64,000 nucleotides of DNA from contig CAJTTT010000015.1 of assembly GCA_910579285.1 (NCBI GenBank), positions 24,015-88,014 of the forward strand. The letters are read 5' to 3'. The position numbers and the translations under genes are program-made. Under the pieces are notes generated by a model. The model made no database searches and had not been told where the DNA came from. It worked only from the letters and a program-made list of their open reading frames with translations. Source of the DNA: an uncultured Lachnospiraceae bacterium (GTDB taxonomy: Bacteria > Bacillota > Clostridia > Lachnospirales > Lachnospiraceae). This document shows positions 17,256-24,344 of this stretch, piece by piece. Numbering within the stretch: position 1 is the stretch's first letter; every line of letters begins with the position of its first letter.

Positions 17256-18272
17256 TCAGACGATTCCATCCGCCACAGCCCGAAAAAATTCCACATGCTT
17301 AAGCTCATACCCTTTTTCCATGAAATTCGGGTCCGCGCTCGTCTTTACAATAATGATCTGTTTTACAGGGTTTACATAAATCCACTGTCCATAGACGCCG
17401 ATTGCCATAAATTCGCCTTCCTCCCCTTCCGGCACCCACCACTGGTATCCGTATCCGATTGCGTTGTACGCGTCATGGTTTGCGCCCGGTTTTGAGTATT
17501 CCGCGCTGACATCCATGCTGTCCCGCACCCAGCTTTCACTGAGAATCTGCTCTCCGTTATAGATGCCCCCATTCAAATACAGCCTGGCAAACCGCGCATA
17601 GTCCCTGAGGGAAACGCTTAAGCCCCCCATTGCAAGCTCCGTCCCGTTGCTCAACGTCCAATACGCATCGTGGGCAGCGCCAATTTTTTTCCAGAGCTTT
17701 TCCTCCATATATTCCGCCAGGCTGTATCCCGTTGCGTTTGTGATAACCTTCCCAAGAATCTCTGTGTTGATGCTCAGATACCGCCGGTAGGTGTACGGCT
17801 CCTCCTGCATGCCGTATTTTGCAATGACTTTCATGGCCGGGCTTCCCATCAGCGTCCGCATGGAAAAGCCGCTCATATCCGTATCTTCGTTAAAGTCGAT
17901 CCCGGAAGCCATCTGTAAACAGGCCTTAATCGGAATGTCCTCCAGCTTTGTATTCTTAAATTCCGGGATATATTTCCCAAGCGGATCCTCCAGAAAGGCG
18001 CCTACAGGATACCGCGTATTTTCAAAAACAAATTCTTCTGTCAATGCAGCATTGTCTTCCTGCAAGAACTGAAACGTGTTTTCTCCCCGGCTGATTTTTT
18101 TCGTTGGCTGGATTTCCGGCGTATGCTGGAATGTGTGCGCCAGATTTTCGTCCTTAAAACTGTTCAGAGAAACATGGAGCGTCTTTATTTTCTCCCCAAA
18201 GCAGGCCCATATGATCCCTGCCAAAACAACAATACTGCCGGCCGTAACCCAAATCCATCTCATTTTTTTCAT
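17256..18272 (-). CDS. Serine hydrolase homologue (class C beta-lactamase fold) lacking the SxxK nucleophile
   Basis: 338 residues from the ATG at 18272, which follows AAAGGAG. The N-terminus has one membrane anchor (WIWVTAGSIVVLAGIIWACF). The remainder matches the beta-lactamase/penicillin-binding esterase family: GKYIPEFKNT, LQMASGIDF, YLSINTEILG (second motif region), GGLSVSLRDYARFARLY and the C-terminal GVYGQWIYVNP. The helix that should carry Ser-x-x-Lys is missing. The sequence goes straight from FENTRYPVGA to FLEDPLGKYIPE, where relatives have about 15-20 more residues. The reading frame is intact, so this looks like an in-frame deletion; the protein is probably not a hydrolase any more. 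Confidence 0.75.
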   Translation of the reverse strand: MKKMRWIWVTAGSIVVLAGIIWACFGEKIKTLHVSLNSFKDENLAHTFQHTPEIQPTKKISRGENTFQFLQEDNAALTEEFVFENTRYPVGAFLEDPLGKYIPEFKNTKLEDIPIKACLQMASGIDFNEDTDMSGFSMRTLMGSPAMKVIAKYGMQEEPYTYRRYLSINTEILGKVITNATGYSLAEYMEEKLWKKIGAAHDAYWTLSNGTELAMGGLSVSLRDYARFARLYLNGGIYNGEQILSESWVRDSMDVSAEYSKPGANHDAYNAIGYGYQWWVPEGEEGEFMAIGVYGQWIYVNPVKQIIIVKTSADPNFMEKGYELKHVEFFRAVADGIV

Positions 18273-18303
18273 AGCATTCTCTCCTTTGCTTTTTTCTAAT
18301 TCC

Positions 18304-18334
18304 ATCATAATCCGTACAGTAACTGTACGGTCAA
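18304..18334 (-). promoter_or_regulatory. MerR-type promoter with 19-bp spacer and central dyad
   Basis: Minus strand TTGACC (18329-18334), a 19-base spacer and TATGAT (18304-18309). The dyad CCGTACAGTAACTGTACGG (18312-18330) fills the spacer. A 19-bp spacer with a symmetric site between -35 and -10 is the classic design of promoters activated by MerR-family regulators. No merR gene is in the window. It drives the serine-hydrolase homologue. Confidence 0.65.
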
Positions 18335-18383
18335 GAGCTTTCTTCAGAAATCTTTCATCCGTACAAATGCCCGCAAAAACAAA

Positions 18384-18412
18384 TTGAGATATGCCTGCAT
18401 ATTGTTTATAAT
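18384..18412 (+). promoter_or_regulatory. Promoter of the cytidylate-kinase-like gene
   Basis: TTGAGA (18384-18389), 17-base spacer, TATAAT (18407-18412), about 50 bases ahead of the ATG at 18464. Confidence 0.6.
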
Positions 18413-18463
18413 AATAAATAAGAAGAAAAAACACAGACAACATGGAGAAAGGGGGACGCATCT

Positions 18464-19063
18464 ATGTATCATATCATTACAATCGAACGGCGTTATGCCA
18501 GCGGGGGACACGAGATCGGAAAAAAACTGGCGGAAGCGCTGGGCTATAAACTGTATGACCGCAATATCCTGCTGGAAGCGGCGCAGAAACTCGACATACC
18601 TTTTTACAAGATAGAGGCGCTTGAGGAGAGCAGTTCCGGCAATGTCCTTTTAAACCTTTCCAAGACACCCCTGGGCGGAACTTCTGGAAACAGGAACCTG
18701 CCTCTGGCGGATCAGCTTTTTCTGGAGGAAAAGCGCATCATCGAAAAAGCCGCCGAGGAGGGAAACTGTGTGATTGTGGGAAGGGCCTCCGGCTACATCT
18801 TAAGGGAGCGGGAAGACTGCCTGAAAGTATTTATCTATGCCGACCACGAAAAGAGAATCCAGCGCGCCATCGAGCGGGAGGGCATCAAAAAGGAGGAGGC
18901 CGAGAACGCCCTGAAAAAGAACGACAAGAGAAGAAAGAATTTTTACAATGCGCTCACCACGCACGAGTGGGGTGATCCGAAATGCCATGATCTTTACATG
19001 AACGCCGGAAATCTGGGGATTGATCTCTGCGTCAGGATTTTGATGGAGGCAGCGAGGGGATAG
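18464..19063 (+). CDS. Cytidylate kinase-like family protein
   Basis: 199-residue P-loop-type kinase relative. The opening MYHIITIERRYASGGHEIGKK has the glycine-rich SGGHEIG loop, which replaces a strict Walker A in this family. It is followed by LAEALGYKLYDRNILLEAA, the central VIVGRASGYIL and the lid-like RAIEREGIKKEEAENALKK with many Lys/Arg. The ribosome site AAAGGGGG lies 8-9 bases ahead of the ATG. Such proteins are common in Firmicutes as stand-alone genes of unknown substrate. Transcribed divergently from the serine-hydrolase homologue and closed by a strong terminator. Confidence 0.88.
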   Translation: MYHIITIERRYASGGHEIGKKLAEALGYKLYDRNILLEAAQKLDIPFYKIEALEESSSGNVLLNLSKTPLGGTSGNRNLPLADQLFLEEKRIIEKAAEEGNCVIVGRASGYILREREDCLKVFIYADHEKRIQRAIEREGIKKEEAENALKKNDKRRKNFYNALTTHEWGDPKCHDLYMNAGNLGIDLCVRILMEAARG

Positions 19064-19083
19064 CCTGAAAAGATACATGAGAA

Positions 19084-19127
19084 ACGCAGATTGACCCAAT
19101 GGTGTCAATCTGCGTCTTTCTGTTTTT
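19084..19127 (+). terminator. Intrinsic terminator after the cytidylate-kinase-like gene
   Basis: Perfect 12-bp stem ACGCAGATTGAC/GTCAATCTGCGT, 8-base loop, then CTTTCTGTTTTT, 20 bases past the stop. Confidence 0.85.
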
Positions 19128-19160
19128 CCCTGTCTGCCCTGCCTGTCAGCACTTGGAACT

Positions 19161-19580
19161 TTAACTGTTCCTGCGTATCTGAATGAGACGAAGCAGATCG
19201 TCGTAAAGGCCGTCCTGATCCTCCAGGTCAATCATCAGCCACCTCTGTCCATTTCCCTCCTGTGTCTGATGATAGACTTGCTGCAGCTGCGCCGTACAAT
19301 CAGAAAGCATTTCTTCCACGGCCGCCTTTTCCTTTTTGCCGACCACCACCAAAACGGTAAAATACCCCTCCCTTGGATAAACCGTGCACAACGATTTTCC
19401 GGCCTTTTTAAACTTAACGTTCCAGCCCCTTTCCCAGCTGCAGGAGCTGTACTCTATTGTTTCATAACAGTGATAGGTGTTCCTAATTTCCGCACAAAAC
19501 TGTGTAAACAGAGGATTTCTGACAAATCCGTCTATTTCCTCTATGGCAGGGCATATATTTTTATCCTGTAAGTCGATCAT
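19161..19580 (-). CDS. DUF3788 family protein
   Basis: 139 residues from the ATG at 19580, with GGAGG at 19587-19591; upstream in-frame ATGs lack a site. The pattern NPLFTQFCAEI, CSWERGWNVKFKK and SLCTVYPREGYFTVLVVVG matches DUF3788, a small soluble family of unknown function in gut Firmicutes and Bacteroidetes. No membrane segment. The gene stands alone between the kinase-like gene and the XRE regulator. Confidence 0.85.
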   Translation of the reverse strand: MIDLQDKNICPAIEEIDGFVRNPLFTQFCAEIRNTYHCYETIEYSSCSWERGWNVKFKKAGKSLCTVYPREGYFTVLVVVGKKEKAAVEEMLSDCTAQLQQVYHQTQEGNGQRWLMIDLEDQDGLYDDLLRLIQIRRNS

Positions 19581-19677
19581 ACGAATCCTCCACATTCTGA
19601 ATGGCTTTTGCGGCACAAGCTGTGCATTCCCCTGTTTTTTCAACATGAATCTGACTCCCCAGCCTTTTATTGTCCAC

Positions 19678-19884
19678 TTAAAAATAAAATAATTCTTCAA
19701 ACTTTTTATCTAACGCAATACATAAAACCAACGCTAATTTAGCTGTGGGATTAAACTGTCCTGTTTCTATGGAACTGATTGTATTGCGGGATACACCAAC
19801 CAGTTCCGCCAGTTGGTTTTGGGATAATTTCCGTTCTGTCCGCGCTTCCCTAAGACGGTTTTTTAATATAAGTTTATCGTCCAA
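19678..19884 (-). CDS. XRE-family HTH transcriptional regulator (short)
   Basis: 68-residue Cro/CI-type DNA-binding protein: helix-turn-helix SQNQLAELVGVSRNTISSIE, then FNPTAKLALVLCIAL and a C-terminal FEELFYF typical of the short family in Firmicutes. The only possible start in this frame is a TTG at 19884, with GGCGG upstream. Twelve bases separate it from the DUF6442 stop, so the two genes form one unit. The paired dyads at 20254-20306 are its likely autoregulatory sites (inference). Confidence 0.88.
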   Translation of the reverse strand: MDDKLILKNRLREARTERKLSQNQLAELVGVSRNTISSIETGQFNPTAKLALVLCIALDKKFEELFYF

Positions 19885-19896
19885 ATCATCACCGCC

Positions 19897-20232
19897 TTAC
19901 AACATCCCAGAGGATGCAAGCAGCTGATAGACATGATATCCCGACATCGCAGATACCATTATGGTATAGATGATTGCCATGACAAGTTCATGTTTCTTGC
20001 GAAGTCTCATGTATTTCATCCAGAATGTCACCATTTCTGGCGTAAAAGAAAGCGCCCACAGCCCCCAATGTATGCCGCCGCCCAGAAGCATCTGTACCAT
20101 AGTAAAGGCACCCACAAGAGCAATCATGGCAATGGTCGCTTTTGCACTTGCCTGTTTTAAAATCTCAAGTTCATAGATGTCCTTATTTCTATTTTCCGCT
20201 CTGCTTCTTTCCAAAATTTCTTCTCTGTTCAC
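19897..20232 (-). CDS. DUF6442-like two-helix membrane protein
   Basis: 111 residues from a GTG at 20232, chosen because GGGGG lies 5-10 bases upstream and because the protein then opens as M-N-R-E-E-I-L-E, like its relatives. An ATG at 20259 has no ribosome site. The cytoplasmic N-terminal helix (NREEILERSRAENRNKDIYE) is followed by membrane segments at about ATIAMIALVGAFTMVQML, HWGLWALSF and MAIIYTIMVSAMSGYHVY. Such genes are repeatedly paired with short XRE regulators in Firmicutes, and the same pairing is seen here. Confidence 0.8.
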   Translation of the reverse strand: MNREEILERSRAENRNKDIYELEILKQASAKATIAMIALVGAFTMVQMLLGGGIHWGLWALSFTPEMVTFWMKYMRLRKKHELVMAIIYTIMVSAMSGYHVYQLLASSGML

Positions 20233-20253
20233 AGAAAAACCCCCAGTCCATAT

Positions 20254-20307
20254 TGCCAAGTTTTCTTGTCACATCCTCATTATAGTACTGCCAAGTTTTC
20301 TTGTCAA
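20254..20307 (-). promoter_or_regulatory. Consensus promoter with two direct-repeat operators for the XRE unit
   Basis: Minus strand TTGACA (20302-20307), 17-base spacer, TATAAT (20279-20284), a perfect consensus. The 18-base sequence TGCCAAGTTTTCTTGTCA occurs at 20254-20271 and again at 20289-20306. Each copy contains the dyad CAAG-N4-CTTG. One copy overlaps the -35 and spacer, the other covers the start of transcription. Confidence 0.8.
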
Positions 20308-20357
20308 TATTTCTGCAGAGTTTTGTAAAGAAAACAACGCACTGACCTTATTCTATT

Positions 20358-20552
20358 TCAAAACAAATCGCTGTGTGTTCCTGTTCTTGTCAGATATAAT
20401 ACCAATTCTCCCTTATTAATTTCATAAATCCACAACCCATCTGGTGTAATATGACATTCTCTACATCCAATATAATCTCCACTGAGAGAATGGTCTTTAT
20501 TCTTCTCTGACAGCTGTTCTCCTCTTGCCAGTTTTTGAATAATTTCTTCCAT
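20358..20552 (-). pseudogene. YafQ-type toxin fragment (N-terminus lost)
   Basis: 64 residues that match the C-terminal two thirds of YafQ/RelE-family mRNA interferases: EEIIQKLARGEQL, DHSLSGDYIGCRECHITPD, and the end LTRTGTHSDLF with the catalytic-type histidine. About 30 N-terminal residues are missing, and the usual Trp after HITPD is replaced by Gly. The gene shares its first 56 bases with the antitoxin reading frame. Probably inactive. Confidence 0.75.
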
Positions 20553-20754
20553 GTCTCACATCATCAATAGCCCGGATTGTATCTGCATTAGGAACATCCA
20601 TAGAAATAGCAAACGGTATTCTCTGTTCTCTTACCGCCTGTTTCGCCGATATTGTAAAGAAAGTCGTCATATCCATTCCAAGATTAGATACAAGTTCTTG
20701 CAACTGCGATTTTAAATCCTCATCTATTCTCATTGTTATATTCGTTGTTGCCAT
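20497..20754 (-). pseudogene. DinJ/RelB-type antitoxin with replaced C-terminus
   Basis: 85 residues. The first 66 or so match DinJ antitoxins: ribbon-helix-helix TTNITMRIDEDLKSQLQ, GMDMTTFFTISAKQAVRE and RAIDDVRHGRNYSKT. After SKT the toxin-neutralising tail is gone, and the last 13 codons read toxin DNA in the wrong frame. DNA binding may survive but toxin binding probably does not. Starts with an ATG behind AAGGAAGG. Confidence 0.75.
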
Positions 20755-20891
20755 AGTATCAACTCCTTCCTTACAATATCATATTATCCAAAATGTGCCA
20801 CGTCAATACATTGTATGTATAGAGCACGCAGGCCAGGCGCACGTCTCCACCGCGATCATCCTATCTGCGCTATTTCTGCTCTGGATCGACT

Positions 20892-21023
20892 ATGCCCAGC
20901 GCAACGGTGGCTCTGATCATGGGACATACGGAAGAAGTGAACCAGACTCACTATAATTACGACATTATGGAACTGACAATCAAGAAGAGTGCAATGGAGC
21001 AGATCTGCGCGATACCCACCTAA
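20892..21023 (+). pseudogene. Remnant of a tyrosine recombinase (integrase) C-terminus
   Basis: An open stretch ending in TAA at 21021-21023 reads ATVALIMGHTEEVNQTHYNYD followed by a short Lys-rich tail. The G-H-x(n)-Y pattern with the terminal Tyr is the catalytic end of phage/ICE integrases. No start codon or N-terminal and core domains remain, and upstream sequence back to about 20830 is only dimly similar. It lies about 90 bases from the 3' end of tRNA-Met, the usual place for an integrase beside an attachment site. Confidence 0.7.
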
Positions 21024-21061
21024 AAAGGGTTGTATCCAACTGTATCCAAAAAAACGGAGAC

Positions 21062-21101
21062 ATAAAAAAGGCGGAAAGCCAGTAAAATCAAGGCTTTCCG
21101 C
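21062..21101 (-). terminator. Intrinsic terminator of the tRNA transcript
   Basis: Perfect 10-bp inverted repeat GCGGAAAGCC/GGCTTTCCGC (21071-21101), followed on the minus strand by CTTTTTT, 15 bases downstream of the tRNA-Met 3' end. Confidence 0.85.
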
Positions 21102-21115
21102 ACTCTTAAAGGTAA

Positions 21116-21189
21116 TAGCGAGAGGGGGACTTGAACCCTCGACACTACGGGTATGAACCGTATGCTCTAGCCAGCTGAGCTATCTCGCC
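21116..21189 (-). tRNA. tRNA-Met (CAT), elongator type
   Basis: 74-base cloverleaf. The acceptor GGCGAGA pairs with TCTCGCT (one G-U), the D arm is GCTCAGCTGGCTAGAGC, the anticodon loop is GTTCATACC with anticodon CAT, and the T loop is GTTCAAG. CCA is not encoded. The acceptor stem does not have the unpaired first base of initiator tRNA, so I call it elongator. Lies downstream of tRNA-Val in one transcript. Confidence 0.93.
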
Positions 21190-21238
21190 ATATATGAAAT
21201 TAGTAGAACCACAGGGAAGCCGTCTCCGGCTTCCCAAA

Positions 21239-21311
21239 TGGGGCCTATAGGGCTCGAACCTATGACCCTCTGCTTGTAAGGCAGATGCTCTCCCAGCTGA
21301 GCTAAGACCCC
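21239..21311 (-). tRNA. tRNA-Val (TAC)
   Basis: 73-base cloverleaf. The acceptor GGGGTCT pairs with AGGCCCC (one G-U), the D arm is GCTCAGCTGGGAGAGC, the anticodon stem-loop CTGCCTTACAAGCAG has anticodon TAC, and the T arm is TAGGTTCGAGCCCTA. CCA is not encoded. Confidence 0.93.
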
Positions 21312-21347
21312 GTTTATTTGCGGGTCACTCTCGCAACCCGCTCTGCT

Positions 21348-21377
21348 AGTATACAATTGTTTCCTATGGCTTGTCAA
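21348..21377 (-). promoter_or_regulatory. Promoter of the tRNA-Val/tRNA-Met unit
   Basis: Minus strand TTGACA (21372-21377), 18-base spacer, TATACT (21348-21353), about 35 bases upstream of tRNA-Val. Confidence 0.75.
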
Positions 21378-21460
21378 CCCTTTTTTCCTATTTTTTCAAA
21401 CCACTTTTCTAAATTTGTTTTCAGCCCGCATATACCGCCTGTTTTAACCGCCAAATACTA

Positions 21461-23239
21461 TTACATCCTCTCAGGCGCTGAAAAACCAAGCAGATCAATG
21501 CAGGTCTCCAGCACCTCCTTGGTCAACGCAAGCAGCGCAATCCAGCCTGCTTTTTTCTGTCCGTTCTCCTCCGTGAGAATCTTCGTCTCATGGTAGAAGT
21601 GGTTGAACGCATTGGCCAGATCATAGATATAAGCGCAGATTTTGTGAGGCGCAATCTCCTCACAGGCTGTCTCCATCATGGCATTGTATTTCGCAAGTTC
21701 CAGCATCAGACTCTTCTCGGATCCGTTCACCGCCTCATCAATGACCATATCAGTCAAATCCCCGCCCTGTTCCTCATACTTGGCGAGAATTGACTTGATC
21801 CGTACAATGGTGTAGAGAATGTACGGGCCGGTATCCCCCTCAAAGGAAGTAAACCTGTCCATATCGAAAATATAATCCTTAGACGCCTGATTGGACAGAT
21901 CACCATACTTGATCGCCGCCAGTCCGACGATTTTCGCCGTTTCCCCAGCCTGCTCCATATCAATCTCGTAACCCTTTGTCTCCGCATTCTCGCGGATCTT
22001 GCGGATCATCTCCTCATTGATCTCACGGATCAGGTTCTCCAGCCGCATGACGCCTCCCTCTCTTGTCTTAAAGGGTTTGCCGTCCTTGCCGTTCATGGTG
22101 CCGAAGCCGATATGCACAAGCTCTGTATCTTCATTGACCAGTTTGGTCTTTTTCGCACAGCGGAACACCTGCTCAAAATACAGATCCTGTCTCTTATCGG
22201 TCAGATAAATCAGTTTGTCCGGGTGGAAGTTTTCCATACGGTCCATAATGGTTGCCAGATCCGTTGTATTGTAGAGAGAAGCGCCATCGGATTTTAAGAT
22301 CATGCAGGGAGGCACTTCCTTTGTGTCCGTCTCCTCCTTCACGTCGACAACCAGCGCGCCGTCGCTCTCGTAGGCGTAACCGCCTTTTTTCATGGCTTCC
22401 ACCATGCCCGGTATGATATCGTGCACGTCAGACTCGCCTTTCCAGAGGTCAAATTCCACGTTCAGGTTGGCATAGTTTTTCTTTAAGTCCGCCACCGACA
22501 CAGCGATGATATGATCCCAAAGCGCGCGGTACCCGCGCACGCCGCTCTGCAGCTTGTAGGTGGCCTCCATTGCGTCTGCCTTGTAGGCCTCGTCCTCCTT
22601 GGATTTGGCGCTGGCGGTAGGATAAATTTCCTCCAGCTCGGATATGGTAAACGGCGCATCCTTCGGGTATTCCCCCTCGTAGGAACCGTCAAAATAGATC
22701 AAGTCAGGCTGTCTTTTCTGCAGTTCCGTGATGATAAGCCCCATCTGCAGCCCCCAGTCTCCCAGATGAATGTCGCCGATCACCTCATGCCCCGCATAAC
22801 GGCAGATCCGCTTGATGCTCTCTCCGATAATGCCGGAGCGCAGGTGTCCCACATGGAGCGGTTTTGCCACATTTGGACCGCCATAGTCAATAATCATTTT
22901 CTTTGACTCCGGCGCCTGGAACCCGAACTTCTCCGCGCCGGACATCTCCCTCAGGTAATCCCGCACAAAAGACTCCTTCACTTTCATATTCAGAAAACCG
23001 GGAGCCACGGCGCAAACCTCAGACAGCACAGCATTCTCCTGCAGTTTCTCCGCCACCTCCTGCGCGATCATCAGAGGCGCCTTGTGGTATTTCTTCGCCC
23101 CCGCCATAGCGCCGTTGCACTGGTATTCACACAGATCCGGCCTGTTTGACAAGGTCACCCTGCCAAGTTCGGCATCATACCCAGCCTCCGCAAACGCCTT
23201 TTTCATTTCTTCTGATATCAAGTCCAATATTTTCTGCAT
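21461..23239 (-). CDS. argS: Arginyl-tRNA synthetase
   Basis: Class I synthetase that charges tRNA-Arg, 592 residues from the ATG at 23239. An ATG four codons upstream exists, but GGAG is spaced for the inner one and the protein then opens MQKILDLISEE like relatives. The N-terminal additional domain has TLSNRPDLCEYQCNGAM. The HIGH motif is HVGH in GPNVAKPLHVGHLRSGIIGES (first 20 residues of the active-site loop). The C-terminal DALR anticodon-binding domain ends LDLLGFSAPERM. Has its own promoter at 23364-23392. Confidence 0.96.
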   Translation of the reverse strand: MQKILDLISEEMKKAFAEAGYDAELGRVTLSNRPDLCEYQCNGAMAGAKKYHKAPLMIAQEVAEKLQENAVLSEVCAVAPGFLNMKVKESFVRDYLREMSGAEKFGFQAPESKKMIIDYGGPNVAKPLHVGHLRSGIIGESIKRICRYAGHEVIGDIHLGDWGLQMGLIITELQKRQPDLIYFDGSYEGEYPKDAPFTISELEEIYPTASAKSKEDEAYKADAMEATYKLQSGVRGYRALWDHIIAVSVADLKKNYANLNVEFDLWKGESDVHDIIPGMVEAMKKGGYAYESDGALVVDVKEETDTKEVPPCMILKSDGASLYNTTDLATIMDRMENFHPDKLIYLTDKRQDLYFEQVFRCAKKTKLVNEDTELVHIGFGTMNGKDGKPFKTREGGVMRLENLIREINEEMIRKIRENAETKGYEIDMEQAGETAKIVGLAAIKYGDLSNQASKDYIFDMDRFTSFEGDTGPYILYTIVRIKSILAKYEEQGGDLTDMVIDEAVNGSEKSLMLELAKYNAMMETACEEIAPHKICAYIYDLANAFNHFYHETKILTEENGQKKAGWIALLALTKEVLETCIDLLGFSAPERM

Positions 23240-23363
23240 TCTGATCTCCATTCCGGCGCTTCGTGTGATTTTTCACACCGCCCTCCACTTCAAAGCGTCC
23301 CCCGCCGTGTCTGCACGCATGCATACGCCGGGAAATCGCGGTTTATGACTCATAAGCAATGCA

Positions 23364-23392
23364 ATTTTACCACAAATCCCCACAGATGTCAT
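23364..23392 (-). promoter_or_regulatory. Promoter of argS
   Basis: Minus strand ATGACA (23387-23392), 17-base spacer, TAAAAT (23364-23369). The leader is about 115 bases and holds a small GTGTGA/TCACAC hairpin. I see no T-box. Confidence 0.55.
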
Positions 23393-23490
23393 TTAAATTC
23401 CCTATATAACATAAAACTGCGACAGCAAACCCGTCATTGCACTGATCTTATGGGTGCCTGAAATTCCCACCTGGAACAAAATCACCGCTG

Positions 23491-24225
23491 TCATGTCCCC
23501 GCCGATATCTGTCTTTTGGAATACACACACCCGCAGTAATCCTGCCGGTACAGTCCATATTCCTTCGACAGCTCAATCGACCGCTTGTAACCGTCCTTTT
23601 TCTTAAAATCCGACGGCAGCCAGGCAACGCCGTACTCCCTCCCAAGCTTCTCACCGATTTCATTGAGTTTCCCGGCATTCTTTAAAGGACTGATGGAAAG
23701 GGTCGTGGTGAAATAATCATACCGCCCTGCCTGCGCCATCCGGGCTGTCTCCCTGAGCCTCAGCTCATAGCAGGCAAAACATCTCTCGCCGCCCTCCGGG
23801 CACTGCTCCAGACCTTTCGCCATCTCGTAGAACCGCTGCGGCTCATAGTCCCCCTCGATCACATCGATCCGATATGCCGCGCTTTCACTTTCCGCCTGCT
23901 GCCCTTCTGCACCATATGCTGTCTCCCTGTCAGACACCATGACACCGTTCGAGTTCTTATTGACCTTGTCAGTCAACTCCTTGTTGTACGCGGCAATCAG
24001 CCGTTTCTGCTCCTCCACACGCTTGCAGTACTCTGCATCCTCGGTAATATTCGGATTGAAATAAAAGACCGTGATCTTGAAATACTGCCGCAGATATTCC
24101 AGTACATAACTGCTGCACGGCGCACAGCAGCTGTGCAGAAAAAGAGTCGGAGCGCTCCCGTCCGCCGCACAGATACCGTCTATGATTTTATCCAGTTCCT
24201 TCTGATAGTTTCTGACCGTGTTCAT
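23491..24225 (-). CDS. queH: Epoxyqueuosine reductase QueH
   Basis: Last enzyme of queuosine biosynthesis, reducing epoxyqueuosine in tRNA; QueH is the cobalamin-independent replacement for QueG. 244 residues. Cysteines fit the family's iron-sulfur and catalytic set: HSCCAPCSSYVLEYL at 27-41, CPEGGERCFACYELRLRE, and DYCGCVYS near the end. An insert around residues 95-115 (NSNGVMVSDRETAYGAEGQQ) is longer than usual. No other queuosine gene is adjacent. Confidence 0.92.
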   Translation of the reverse strand: MNTVRNYQKELDKIIDGICAADGSAPTLFLHSCCAPCSSYVLEYLRQYFKITVFYFNPNITEDAEYCKRVEEQKRLIAAYNKELTDKVNKNSNGVMVSDRETAYGAEGQQAESESAAYRIDVIEGDYEPQRFYEMAKGLEQCPEGGERCFACYELRLRETARMAQAGRYDYFTTTLSISPLKNAGKLNEIGEKLGREYGVAWLPSDFKKKDGYKRSIELSKEYGLYRQDYCGCVYSKRQISAGT

Positions 24226-24344
24226 ATTTTCCCATTCCTTACTTTACATGCTTTTCTCTGCCATTCCGCCAAAGGATCCTGCCCGTTGACCAAGCCGGTT
24301 CTCTTCCGCTTCTCCGCCTGCTCTGCCGGTTACGCCGCGCAGCT

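Noticed and set aside
20560..20760. Functional toxin-antitoxin module
   Set aside because: Both partners lack essential parts, so it is annotated as a remnant.
23252..23364. T-box leader upstream of argS
   Set aside because: No T-box sequence or antiterminator/terminator pair could be recognised; only a small hairpin is present.
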